From assembly GCA_000969725.1 (NCBI GenBank), contig JXSR01S007841.1: a DNA stretch of 26,684 nt; one strand, given 5' to 3'. The notes below the pieces were generated by a model. It worked only from the letters and a program-made list of their open reading frames with translations, had not been told where the DNA came from and did no database searches. The position numbers and the translations under genes were made by a program. Below are positions 1-9,790 of the stretch, one piece after another. This DNA is from Ophiothrix spiculata (taxonomy: Eukaryota; Echinodermata; Ophiuroidea; Amphilepidida; Ophiotrichidae). The number at the start of each line of letters is the position of its first letter. Position 1 is the first letter of the stretch.

Positions 1-445
1 CTTACATTGACAAGGTATACGTATATATGTGCCTGCCATTTGGGGTGATTTTTCCAGTATTTTTGTATATCAATGGGGTGGTTTTAATCTCATCCAATTT
101 ACATGATTTATGAAAATTGGGTGCTTTGAGGAAAATTTGCAAAAAAAAGCACCCAATTTGAGTAAAATATGGTGCTTTTCCATTAAAATTGGTATACTGA
201 TGGGTGGGTTTTTGAGCCAAAAATAGGTATAGAGATGGTCAGTTTTTCAGAGTCCGGCAGGCACATTCCCGTACAAAATGTTGGCTTGGAGTTATATGAC
301 TTATCTATGACTTTGTCATTAGCCCCACGTGTCTCCAACGGACCATCCTTCATAAACAAAGTATAGCAATAAACACTGCTATAAGTATTTCTAGGTATTA
401 CAGTTATTAACTTGTCTGGGCGGTGTATTATTATCGACAAACAAA
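1..445 (-). repeat. Dispersed-repeat-like DNA with a small hairpin
   Basis: No gene is supported here. Minus-strand reading frames are open over short stretches (183-440 and 2-220). They look like fragments of a dispersed repeat, because phrases such as LTISIPIFGSKTH and repeated GGTGCTTT/AAAGCACC words occur with no start, signal peptide or domain. A perfect 14-bp inverted pair, AAATTGGGTGCTTT (114-127) and its complement (146-159), forms a hairpin with an 18-nt loop. The assignment as a repeat is an inference from the sequence texture. Confidence 0.35.
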
Positions 446-710
446 CATTACATTACGACAGCAACGGTTCATTAGTCGAACAATTTAGCGAACAGTTGCT
501 CAAACAATTTTTGAATGATGATACATTAAACAGCATTTGCAGATTCTTAGTGAAATCGTATATCGTAAACATTGGGATATACGTTACATAAATTGCAGAA
601 ATTAAAATCTTACAAGGTTGTTTTGATGTTAGAAGGATTTTTAAAAATAACTTCAAATTTGATTTGATCATAGACAGAACCAACGACCAGAGAGGACAAG
701 GACGACGACG
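446..710 (+). promoter_or_regulatory. Upstream region / 5' UTR of the GPCR gene
   Basis: This AT-rich stretch directly precedes the GPCR start codon and holds no other credible ORF. I see no strong TATA box close to the gene. The last bases before the ATG are a short GAC/GACG run, which puts A at -3 and G at +4, a favourable Kozak context. Where transcription starts, and whether a non-coding 5' exon exists upstream, cannot be told from this sequence. Confidence 0.3.
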
Positions 711-1721
711 ATGGATGTTGCTAATACCTCAAATAACGACTCAAAGTCAGTGATAGAAGGGCGTTTTGTACCCTATATTTCCTGGTTAATTCTCATGGCA
801 GTTATTGGCACAATTGGGAATTTATTCATCATGCTATCTCTCGTTGTGAATAAAAAACTCCGTATTCTCAGTAATATCTTTGTCGTCAACTTAGCTGTCG
901 TTGATATATTTGTCACTACAATAGTTGATCCGTTTGCTGTTATTGCCGTTTTCAATGACGGTGAGTTTTTCTATACTCATTCCGAACTTTGTATCTTCCT
1001 CGGCGCATTCGTCGTAACATGCTGTGCTTGTTCAATCTGGACAATTGTTGCAATATCGCTAGAAAGATACATTCACATATGCCATCCTGCTCAACATCCC
1101 TACGTTTTCAATCGTTGCACGGCTCCATATGTACTTGTTTCAATTTGGATCATCGCGACGTTCATTGCTCTACCTTATTTTGAAGTCTTTTGGTGGGGCA
1201 TGTACGGATACTTTCCCAAAGGCCGCATTTGTACGTGTATTTTCAATGTAAACCATTTCTACTCTTGGTACCTAATTGGTCTAGAACTCATTGTACCGAT
1301 GATAATAATTCCATATTGCTATATCAAGATATACCTCTTGGTCCGTAGTTCACGACGTCGTCTTAACCGACACAAAGCTGTAGTGAACAACGACAAATGG
1401 AAAACTTCGGATATAAAGATTCTCAAGATGGTCATGATGATATGGGCTGTTTTTATGACGATGTGGGCTCCATATACCGCCAACATTTTATTCGATACCA
1501 CTGCTTCATGGCCAGATGCATTCTTCATAATTGCTGTAGCATTTTGTCTCTCAAACAGTTCGATCAACTTTATCATTTACGGGATTATGAATGATAACTT
1601 TCGCGAAGCATATAAGACAATCTTGAAGAAAATATTTCCTTGTTTTATGAACAGTAACAAACCTGTCAATAGTAAATGTAATCGTGATATTAATAGGTTG
1701 ACGGTGAGTGGACGTGTGTAA
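711..1721 (+). CDS. Rhodopsin-family GPCR, melatonin-receptor-like, single exon
   Basis: A plasma-membrane seven-helix receptor of 336 residues that is expected to couple to heterotrimeric G proteins; its ligand is unknown. Visible landmarks are an N-glycosylation site (N5-T-S), GN in TM1 (N37), LAVVD in TM2 (D65), C94 at the top of TM3 with partners C174/C176 in loop 2, ERY (118-120) ending TM3, W146 and P155 in TM4, P196 and Y204 in TM5, F248/W252-A-P254 in TM6, and NFIIY (286-290) in TM7 followed by an amphipathic helix NDNFREAY and C311, a possible palmitoylation site. Loop 3 is short and basic. The Pro of the usual NPxxY is replaced by Phe; melatonin receptors also lack this Pro (NAxxY). 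The ICH after ERY and the VPMIII stretch in TM5 also fit that family. The start has a strong Kozak context, no introns are needed, and the length is normal for the family. An orphan receptor of the same alpha-group is the alternative. Confidence 0.92.
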   Translation: MDVANTSNNDSKSVIEGRFVPYISWLILMAVIGTIGNLFIMLSLVVNKKLRILSNIFVVNLAVVDIFVTTIVDPFAVIAVFNDGEFFYTHSELCIFLGAFVVTCCACSIWTIVAISLERYIHICHPAQHPYVFNRCTAPYVLVSIWIIATFIALPYFEVFWWGMYGYFPKGRICTCIFNVNHFYSWYLIGLELIVPMIIIPYCYIKIYLLVRSSRRRLNRHKAVVNNDKWKTSDIKILKMVMMIWAVFMTMWAPYTANILFDTTASWPDAFFIIAVAFCLSNSSINFIIYGIMNDNFREAYKTILKKIFPCFMNSNKPVNSKCNRDINRLTVSGRV

Positions 1722-1756
1722 TGGTGCGCCCCTAAACGGTTCCTAAAACAGCATTA

Positions 1757-1840
1757 AGGCGGTGTCACACATCACCGTACCGTATGAATAACGTACAAAA
1801 AACGAACTTGTTTGGTAATCGATATTACATGTATTTCATT
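1757..1840 (+). mobile_element. Half copy of the TTA-duplicating palindromic MITE (copy 1)
   Basis: After TTA (1754-1756) comes AGGCGGTGTCACACATCAC, the terminal repeat of the complete copy at 7384-7529. The two stay collinear up to about 1840, including GGTAATCGATATTACATGTA, and then diverge, so only the left half remains. It begins only 33 bp after the GPCR stop codon and therefore probably lies in that gene's 3' UTR. Confidence 0.75.
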
Positions 1841-1952
1841 ATCCGGACACTAACCGATTCAGCATGCCATGTTGACATATTTCTTTCAAAATGAAAAACA
1901 AACAATAATTGGTCTATGGCCAGCTGTTCAGTTGTACCAACTGTCCAGTTTA

Positions 1953-2407
1953 AAGGAGCATGGTCCGATTGCTTCAAACCTTTTTTCAAACTTTTTGGGA
2001 TTTTGGTACCAAAATATTGCTCATATGTTTCTAAATATCCCATGTGAAATTTCACGGCTGAGGTCTGTTCCGTTTTGGAGATATATATGAAAATGTGTAA
2101 CCGTAATTAATTTTACAAAGTAGCGTATAGAAAGACATTTCGTCCCGATTTGAAAAAAAAAAAGTTTTAAGCGATTTTGCCAAATCTTTTGACACGATTT
2201 TCTGCTTTTGTTTCCTGTCTAGCAGTCTTGCAGCTGCTCTCATATTTTTCTTGTCCTTCCCGATTTTTCCCGCTTGCTGTCCCGAATTCTCGCTCGATTT
2301 TTTTGTCAGGGGGCCCCCTTGCCACATGCTGGCTACGCCACTGCTTTAGTGGTCCCATTTCAAATGACATCGAAAACACCATTTTGAGAAATCGGACCAA
2401 GCTCCTT
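1953..2407. mobile_element. Palindrome-ended element with TA target site, carrying a hAT-like end
   Basis: The left end AAGGAGCATGGTCCGATT and the right end, its complement with one mismatch (2390-2407), form 18-bp terminal inverted repeats. TA flanks each end (1951-1952 and 2408-2409), as expected for Tc1/mariner-type insertion. There is no transposase, so this is a non-autonomous element of 455 bp. Inside it, 2328-2343 reads GCTGGCTACGCCACTG, the complement of CAGTGGCGTAGCCAGC. That motif resembles hAT termini and suggests a nested, partial second element. The internal ORFs look spurious. Confidence 0.65.
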
Positions 2408-2410
2408 TAA

Positions 2411-3640
2411 TCAGTGAAAGCTACTATTATACTTTGGACATTATTATTGAGCCAAATGATTGCATCGTTGTTTTATAGAACAATAGAATTGAAAATAGAA
2501 ACACAAAACACATCCAAGTTTGTCTATTTATCTTGTCGACAATTATATATGATGATTTTCATTTTTGTTTTGTTCTTACTGTCTGACTGACATCTGTTAG
2601 GTCTTGCATTACATAACATAATTACGAATTATATCTGTTGCTGTAAAGGTTTACGTTTTAGCAATTTAGTGTAAACAAGCTTATTACTTTCATTATATTC
2701 TTTCAAAGTAACAGCATATTCGTACCCTTAACATTGGTTGACATAGCTTTAGAGTGATCCTTTACAAAAGTACAAATGGTCACCAGATCTTCCTGCTTAC
2801 TTGGATAAACAGATAACTTGGTTTCAAATTACAATAAACTTCTAGATTTAGCCTCGTATGAATCGAATAAAATATAATATTACAAAAACTCACATAATTA
2901 AACTTTGTCGAAATGGAATCTCAGAATCTTGGCTAAGCTGTTTGTCTAGCTAGGTTGGAGTTTTGGTCAGATATTCGGTCTGCTCCGCCCCTAATTTTCA
3001 TGGAGCATTAAGAGTTTTTGTGAATATTTCATGAGAGGTCGTCGTCATTCGGAGGAGACTTGAAGAAGATGTTTGTTTTGGGGTTTTTCGAGGATATTTT
3101 GCCACATATAAATGTATTTTCCAATAGCAAAACAAACAAAATGATATATCTGATACTGAAATAAAAACATACTTAGCTAATGTCAGTTTTGAAGGAAACT
3201 CAGCTTGAATATACATGTATATCCAATACTTCCAGTTTCTAGTACAAGCTTGAAAAAAGCAAGTGTTCTTCATCCTTTATCTAATTTCTTATAAATAGAA
3301 TGAGTGGATTTCACTAACTAATGAAATGGGTTGTCCGTCTCGGATGTCTTAAATTGATATGAGCTAATTATGGTCTGATTGCAAGAATTCCTTTTTGTCT
3401 TCTTAAAATTAGGGCGACATTTTCATGCTTGGGTTGATTTTTTCTGAATGAAACAGAATAAATGCTGCTTAACAGGATAATTTTAGAATATGTGATTCAA
3501 GAGTAAGTAAATTCTTCCATGACACCTACGGAGTAAACACGCTAAAAGCTTCCGCCGACAAATAAAATCCGTCCTAACATCCGGGTGAGACCTAACTGCA
3601 AAGTGTGCAAGGAACGGTATCAATTCACACTCACTCACCG
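2411..3640. other. Intergenic DNA, nothing recognised
   Basis: AT-rich sequence with no ORF that looks coding. The 2998-3273 and 3483-3698 minus-strand frames have no recognisable domain. An AATAAA at 2869 is the first polyadenylation-type hexamer I noticed downstream of the GPCR; its use is not established. Confidence 0.5.
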
Positions 3641-3654
3641 TGCGCAATTCCAAA

Positions 3655-4084
3655 GTAACGTTTGTGACCAAAGAAAAACAAAAAGTGAAACATTTCACTT
3701 TTAAATTTAGCTTTAGCTCCTAGCATAGACATTCTATCCACGAGTCTGTTGTTGATATAGTGCCCAGTGGTGGGACCAAGATATGTAGGTGTTTGAAAAT
3801 GAAAATTATTTGCCAAAATTCTGAATAAAGTTCATGCAACGTTCGGTAACGTTTGTGACATCGCACGGATATGTTTTTTGTTGCTCTAAATGACATATAA
3901 GTAAAACATCTTTGACATGTTAGCGAATTTTGTATTGCGCGTTCCACAGATGATCGGTGACATATTTACAAATAATTTCATGAAGTTTGTAGGTAATTCT
4001 ATCGTCAGGATTTCTTTTAATGCATTATTTTTGCTTGGTAACGTTTGTGACATTTTGGTGAAACTTTTTGGTAACGTTTGTGCC
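3655..4084 (+). repeat. Four copies of GTAACGTTTGTGAC
   Basis: The 14-mer GTAACGTTTGTGAC occurs at 3655-3668, 3846-3859 and 4038-4051, and with one mismatch at 4071-4084. The first three are 191 and 192 bp apart and the last 33 bp on. The DNA between them is not obviously similar by eye. This could be a decayed tandem array with a period of about 190 bp, sub-terminal repeats of an unrecognised transposon, or clustered protein-binding sites. Confidence 0.6.
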
Positions 4085-4111
4085 TTTTTTGAGTTAAAAC
4101 TTGTGCTCATT

Positions 4112-4674
4112 CAAACTTCACTATTTCTGTTTGGGAAATACTTCTCACGTAGCAAGTAACAAATGTATGAGTGAAAAACCTGCTTATATGGTCAAATAAA
4201 AAGGCTGATTTTTTTGCAAAAAAGTTTCAATTTTCCGTCGAATGAGCCTGTAGATACCTGATTGTACTCAAAGGTGCAATTCATAATTGTGATCTGATTA
4301 TAACCTAATCTCTTTTTTACCTACATAGAAAGATGAACACAAAATAAATGCATTCTGAAAATTGCACTTAATACGTTTTCGAGTTAGGACCTTTAGAGTG
4401 TTTTTAAAATTTCCATAGGCTACTGTGTTGTAATTATTGTTGGGGCCCCGACAATAATTAGAAAATGACCCAAAGTGGATGAATAACACAAAATGCCATA
4501 ACAACACACGTCTTCTAATATCTATGGTTTTATAGGCATAGTCTTAGCAGAAAATATTTAGACTATTTAAATTTTTGTACAAGTTTCTTTATTGAAATCA
4601 AGTTTATGATGATAAATAGTGTCAAGAGCAGTGTAAGAATCCAGAATATAAATTGCATGTTGTCAAAAGTATTA
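4112..4674. other. Intergenic DNA with a 30-bp palindrome
   Basis: No coding region is supported. Positions 4431-4460 form a near-perfect palindrome centred on GGGGCCCC with AT-rich arms and one mismatched pair. The rest is featureless AT-rich sequence up to the TA that marks the Tc1 insertion. Confidence 0.45.
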
Positions 4675-4676
4675 TA

Positions 4677-4999
4677 CAGGCTTGACATTTAATATGGAAT
4701 ATATTTTTTCTATTGGTTTCCATCTTCAAAAATCCGCCATATCTCAGTATATGACAACTCCAGGAAGGTGTGTTTCTTTATATTTGTAAATATACATGTA
4801 AACTTTAAACCAAGACCTCTTTTGTGCATATTTAGGTGATACAGAGACAAAGGGGAACCTGAAAGCACAAAAACCTCTCGAAATTGGGTTCAAACTCGTG
4901 TACAATAATACGGAATAAAAGGAATTAAATTTGCCATAGTTTCTTGAATGCATTACATGGACACTTGAAATTTCACAGGGTTGTTTTACATATTGTTGG
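4677..4999 (+). repeat. Left terminal inverted repeat of the Tc1 element
   Basis: It matches the complement of 6026-6348 along most of its length with scattered substitutions and small gaps. At about 320 bp it is longer than the repeats of tens of bases in the simplest Tc1 elements. The inner edge is approximate. Confidence 0.8.
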
Positions 5000-5039
5000 T
5001 TATAAATTATGACCGGTCACTTTTTGCTATGTCATCCAT

Positions 5040-5998
5040 AAGAAGCGCAGAGGGCCTTGACTCTCCATGCGGACATTCCAATCGTGATTGGAGAGTTTTG
5101 ACGGGTATCCCAGCCTAAATATCAGGCACAGCCTGAAATAATTCCTGTACATTGGTGGTTTGATGCAACTTGTTGTTCATCGATGTGTTACTTCAGCCGA
5201 GAAGTCCTCGATTGAGTTCATATCTGAAGATCTTACCAAAAATGGCAAGTATCCAACACCATGATCTTTCATAAAATAAGGTCGTATTAAGAACATTTGT
5301 GATTTCTCGCTTGATTCAAACTGGCGACCATGTTAGAAAACCACTGGAGAAAAATATCTTGACCAAATTTTTTTCACAATGCGCTTCGACTGAGCCACAG
5401 ATCTTTTCCATTTTTGTGTCCCATCAATGAGATAACGTTTTATTCGGTGGTTAGGCTAAATTTGAAATATACTTCCAAGATGGACGCATCAGAGTAGAAG
5501 ATTTTTAGAGTAGGGTTATCCTGAAGCGCACATGCTATTAACCATTCATTTAGAAGAAGGTAACTTCTTGGGTTTTCACATGCGGGTGGAAAATCGGCCT
5601 TGATCACCCCGAAAGGCAGCCTCCATCAGCTCCAGTACAGATACATTCTAGAAGCCTTGATAGTGTCATTGGCTAGAGGCATCTTTGTTAACAATTTTGT
5701 GTTCCACTATGACACCACTCACGTCCGTCATGCTCGTACAGTCTGGACTTTCCTGGAAGATCCGCGTGTTGAGTTCTTGCCTTATCCGGTAAGATCTTCG
5801 GATATTTATCCTATTGAGAAGATCTGGGTTAAGAAACACCTTGGATTAACAGCATATTATATCAATCAATCGAGGTGAAGGAGTTTTGTTGGGCTGTGGT
5901 TGGTTCTTTGGCTGAGATACCCAAAGAACTCTCCAATCACCAATGGAGAGCATGCCATGGAGAGTCATGACGTCGTACGCTTCTCAATGATGACAGAG
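5040..5998 (+). pseudogene. Tc1-like transposase relic (DD34E)
   Basis: The transposase would cut and reinsert the surrounding element at TA sites; this copy is broken. The best-preserved stretch (5600-5878, 92 codons) holds the C-terminal catalytic part. A YDTTHVRHAR motif carries the second Asp (residue 38 of the stretch), and PIEKIW carries the catalytic Glu at residue 73, leaving 34 residues between them, the Tc1 spacing. Just upstream an FQDGRIRV phrase fits the transposase core but sits near in-frame stops and frame changes. After 5878 the frame shifts and continues as a typical transposase tail (KELSNHQWR) with an internal stop near 5968. The N-terminal DNA-binding half is not recognisable, although an ATG at about 5030 opens a short frame. 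No working protein can be made. Confidence 0.85.
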
Positions 5999-6025
5999 GA
6001 AATGTTGATTGATCAGAAATTATCA

Positions 6026-6348
6026 CTAACATTGTGTTAAACAACCCTGTAAAGTTTCACATCTCTAGGTAACGTACGAAAGGAAATATGGAAAATTCAG
6101 TTTCTTCTGTTTAATATTACTGTGCACAGCTTTGGACCAAATTTGCAGAGTTATTTGCGCCTTCAAGTTTCCCATCGTCTCTGTGTCACATCAATGAACT
6201 TTAAAGTGCCTTTGATTTGAAGTTTATAAGTTTAGTTACGATCAAGAGAAAGCACAAGTCTCTGAAATTGGTACATACCGAGATATGGCGGGTTATTCAA
6301 GATGGAAACAAACAGAAAAAATATATTCCATATTTAATGTCAAGTCTG
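6026..6348 (-). repeat. Right terminal inverted repeat of the Tc1 element
   Basis: The inverted partner of 4677-4999. It ends AATGTCAAGTCTG next to the TA duplication at 6349-6350. Confidence 0.8.
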
Positions 6349-6350
6349 TA

Positions 6351-7380
6351 TGCCTTTTTTGCATGATTGTCAAACAAGTGTAAAGATGACAATTTGTACG
6401 CAATAGCAAAAGACCAAATATAAAACATTTTCTATATTCATGACTGAATAAGATAAAATACTGAAAATGATCAGAAACATATGAGAAGTTGGCACAAAAT
6501 AATTGCGGCTTTCTATGAGTGAATATGTTTAGAAATACTAAAGTTTGTGTCAGTGCTCTTTACTCATCGTGTGAGTATACAACTTTATGAAATCACTACC
6601 CTCCTGACATCTTATCCCTAGTAAAATAGGCCAACAAGATTCATACGAAGCGCTCTCTCCAAAACAACATATTAACTGAAATATTTCATATACTGCGCTT
6701 TGTTTTCGTACCTGGCCATCACGCATCCAGCTATTATGAAAAACAACATCCTGTTTAATAAGAACATATATATTATTTGGAGAGATCTTGACGCAGTAAA
6801 ATAATAATGGTTTGTGAGTGGCAATTTATCATCTTGTTTAAATACGACGAGACGTTGAATGTAATATCCTGTTGGTGTTATGATTATGATAAAGCAGAAT
6901 CAATCAGATGTTCTAACCTTAGAAGAACTTATTGAAAACCTTTTTTAAAAATTGTTTCAACTTCCTCCTAATCATATATTTATCCGAAACTGCAATATGC
7001 ATTTGAAAAATGGATAAGCAATCTTAATGATTGAATTTAGAATGCCAACAGAAAACAAAATATTTGCTCTTAGCGTCGAAAGTATAATTATTTAAAGCAA
7101 AGACAAAACAGATTAATTTAGTGATAATATTTCCTTTCACAAAGGTAAATAAATAAACCCCACCATTAAACCATTAATTGTCTTGAAAACTCTATAATAA
7201 ATATATGCCATATATCCCTCATCTACTTTACATTTATCATATGAGTCATCATTAAATTTTCAGACAACTTCCTAAAGTAGTGAGGTAGTCTGATGCTAAT
7301 TGTGATTAGAAATTTGATGGCTTGGGAGTCTCTTATCATGATTTATTTATTCTGGCAATTGATTGCCAATCACGCGTTAG
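6351..7380. other. Intergenic AT-rich DNA
   Basis: No ORF of note, no RNA gene and no clear repeat was seen between the Tc1 element and the next MITE. Confidence 0.5.
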
Positions 7381-7383
7381 TTA

Positions 7384-7529
7384 AGGCGGTGTCACACATC
7401 ACCGTACCGTACGAATAACGTACTAATAACGAACTGGTTTGGTAATCGATATTACATGTATTTCAATGACAAATCCAGTGTACGTTATTAGTACGTTATT
7501 CGTACGTTTTGTGATATGTGACACCGCCT
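7384..7529. mobile_element. Intact palindromic MITE with TTA target duplication (copy 2)
   Basis: A 146-bp element flanked by TTA on each side (7381-7383 and 7530-7532). The left end AGGCGGTGTCACACATCAC and the complement of the right end AGGCGGTGTCACATATCAC differ at one base. Most of the element is one long imperfect palindrome, with ACGAATAACGTACTAATAAC in both arms and ATTACATGTA near the centre. A three-base TTA/TAA duplication is typical of PIF/Harbinger elements, so that superfamily is the best guess. There is no coding capacity. Confidence 0.85.
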
Positions 7530-7532
7530 TTA

Positions 7533-8102
7533 GGACAAGAGTTTTAATTTATATTCGGCTCAATTTATCAGTCATTTTGGTTAGCCTTTTGTATGATGGA
7601 ACCTATTTTTATAAAATCAACAAAATCATCTTGATTTCCTATGCAGGCAGATCCAGATTCGGTCAACATTTAATATACTTTATGAAAGAGCTGTTACAAA
7701 TGTAAGAAAACACTGACTAAGTCTATTACATAGGTGTAGATTTAAATTCATCTGCGAATTATCATAACCAATATGAGTTAGATGAGACTATGGATTTGGT
7801 TTCAACAATCGCAGACAGTACGTGGGTGCTGATCATACACACACCAATCTTGGAGTAGTTAGTTAATAGATACAGGATGGTTGGTCTAATTAGTTGAAAC
7901 TTGGTCAAGTTGTATCAATATATCCTCTGACCAAAACACTTCAATCATTTATGATGAATTTACAATTCAAATTGTGTAGTATTTATATATAGGGGCCTAG
8001 ATGCTTATAATTTATAAACATTTTCATCATTTTAACTAAGTCAAACAGGATCATTCAAATATACTCATCATTTGAATCATTTTTATTTTCATTAGTAGTG
8101 TA
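7533..8102. other. Intergenic AT-rich DNA
   Basis: Nothing coding is supported. The open frame crossing 7439-7705 starts inside the MITE and is taken as chance. Confidence 0.5.
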
Positions 8103-8111
8103 GCAAGGGGA

Positions 8112-8276
8112 GTTACACAGAAAATAATATTGACTCAAAACTTGACAAAATGAGTCCATTTGTCCCTGTAGTGACCAACTACAGGGATAAATTGACTCAT
8201 TTTAACAAGTATTGCACTACAGGGACGAATTGACTCATTTTAACAAGTTTTGAGTCAATATTATTTTCTTTGTGAG
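8112..8276. mobile_element. 165-bp foldback MITE with 9-bp target duplication
   Basis: The direct repeat GCAAGGGGA flanks the element (8103-8111 and 8277-8285). The ends GTTACACAGAAAATAATATT and, as complement, CTCACAAAGAAAATAATATT match closely. The arms pair for about 54 bp, with GACTCAAAACTTG near the outside and TTTGTCCCTGTAGTG near the loop. A segment with ACTACAGGGA, GAATTGACTCATTTTAACAA and similar words is repeated directly inside (about 8177-8212 and 8217-8250). A duplication of 8-9 bp points to hAT or Mutator-type transposition; the family is not identified. Confidence 0.8.
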
Positions 8277-8358
8277 GCAAGGGGATATCTGATTTAGTAG
8301 AGGAGTAACAGATACAAAGTTGTAAGCATAAGTATGGTTGTAGAGCATAAAGTCCAAT

Positions 8359-8412
8359 GCGGTATCATAGCATCTGTGGATACTATTATCCGTTGTTGCT
8401 ATGATACTACGC
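8359..8412. repeat. 54-bp imperfect hairpin
   Basis: GGTATCATAGCA on the left pairs with TGCTATGATAC on the right, and GTGGATA with TATCCG closer to a short loop (about CTAT). It may be the core of another small foldback element, but no target duplication was found. Confidence 0.5.
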
Positions 8413-8414
8413 AC

Positions 8415-9470
8415 CTGCTCATTGACGCTATAAAACAAATGATAACTAGTTCTTTTTTACTTTTTACTCTACCATACTCATTTCTTCTTTTCTACTCGAC
8501 TCATCACTATGATTTTCTAGTATTTTTCAGCGATTTATCAGCTTTACCTTCATTTGTAAATGCATCTTTTACAAATCTCAACCTTAGTAGTATATATAGT
8601 ATTTATAGTATAATAGTATATTGTACAAATTTACAGAAGACACACATTTTCAAATCTGAACTACCATTGTTTGATTTGATCTATTTTGCAAAAAATAAAA
8701 GCAAGAGAAAACTGTATAAAAATCCTAATACAGTAAACATGGTAAACATGTAGGGTGCTTTGAATAGAAAAAGTAGTAATTGTTTAAGCATACATTATTT
8801 GAATAAACAATGCTTGTAATTCTGTCCAACATTAGAAAAAGGCAAGTACTCTTTCTCAGAAAAGAGTTGGATTAAAAATATAAATTTTCATTTTCATTTT
8901 ACTACTACTACTACTACTAAACAGTTTTTAAAAACGCCTTACGTAGAAACCACAAGGCGCTGTACAATATAAAAATTTTCAAACTTACAGTGATCAATAA
9001 GAATGTATTTAAAAAACAAAGTGATCTGTTCTACTTTAGAAGTAGAGTACTAAGTAGTGAACAATCGTGGAAACATTGAATTAATTCACAGTGTCTTTTT
9101 TAACGAGTACTTTATCAGATGTGATCAAGTTTGACCAAACTTTTTTGATCAATTTTCTTGTCAATACACGTACACAAAATTGTGTTTAAATGGTATACAT
9201 TTATGATTGATTGCTGTATTATATCTGCATATATATCTGCATCTAGCAACCATTGTGCCCTTAGCTTCATTTGATCCCATAACAGCCAGCAAGCAATGCA
9301 ACAAATGCCACTTTATCTTTATTGACCTGTGCTATCACATTACAGGATGTAAGCTGTGGAGTAAAAATACCTCGGATAAACGTGCACCTGCATTAAGAAA
9401 AGTCAATACAGTACAGCTATAATATACCATAAGCATGATTAGTAGACCAGCATTTATATTACCCACTCGT
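8415..9470. other. Intergenic AT-rich DNA with a short TAC microsatellite
   Basis: An open frame (8334-8753, plus) overlaps the hairpin, is made of low-complexity hydrophobic residues and matches no family I know. A (TAC)n run of about seven units lies at 8899-8919, next to TTTTCATTTTCATTTT. No gene is called. Confidence 0.5.
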
Positions 9471-9540
9471 TAGGGGGGGGGGGAGGGTTGATGCAAAAAG
9501 GGGGCACTTAAAATGTTTCACCCTCGTAAGAGGGGGGGCC
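9471..9540 (+). repeat. G-tract cluster, possible G-quadruplex
   Basis: An 11-G run (9473-9483) is followed by GGG, then GGGGG near 9501 and GGGGGGG near 9532, all on the plus strand within 70 bases. In otherwise AT-rich DNA this spacing could allow a G-quadruplex. It is also prone to length error in sequencing. Confidence 0.5.
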
Positions 9541-9790
9541 TTGAATAAATTACCACAAATATTCCGGTAAAAATTGGGTTTACATGCTTTTCTATAGGGT
9601 TGACCACTAATTTTTGTCGCCAAAAGTCCCTAATATTCAGTAAAATGAATGTGTAAGAATGCGTTTTACGTATAAAAACGAAAAATGACGTCGCCACCAT
9701 GTCTTGACTTTAGAGGCTATTTATTCTACATCGTCATTAGCTTCTTCTTGTCAATTCGACGGATCACCTCTCATACACGGTTGCTCATAA

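Larger units (their letters stand above)
4677..6348 (+). mobile_element. Complete but dead Tc1/mariner transposon with long inverted repeats
   Basis: This is a 1,672-bp element flanked by TA on both sides (4675-4676 and 6349-6350), the Tc1/mariner target duplication. The ends read CAGGCTTGACATTTAATATG on the left and CAGACTTGACATTAAATATG as the complement of the right end. Similarity continues inward for about 320 bp on each side (4677-4999 and 6026-6348), with many shared blocks such as the stretch around ACAGGGTTGTTT. Between the arms lies a transposase relic read on the plus strand. Length, ends, target site and the D34E motif all agree with the Tc1 clade. The arms differ at many sites, so the insertion is old. 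Confidence 0.9.

Noticed and set aside
1701..1712. A 5' splice site (ACG/GTGAGT) near the end of the GPCR
   Set aside because: The ORF already ends normally after helix 8 with a typical length tail, and no acceptor plus exon could be found downstream. Kept only as something to test.
3917..4159. 80-codon plus-strand open frame with LGNVCD/FGNVCA repeats
   Set aside because: The protein repeat is just the translated GTAACGTTTGTGAC DNA motif; nothing else supports coding.
8334..8753. 139-codon plus-strand open frame
   Set aside because: It starts inside a hairpin, is dominated by Phe, Leu, Ser and Tyr in low-complexity runs, has no family resemblance, and lies in AT-rich DNA where such frames occur by chance.
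8899..8919. CRISPR-like or satellite array
   Set aside because: It is a simple (TAC)n microsatellite of about seven units; no spaced repeats of CRISPR type occur in the window.
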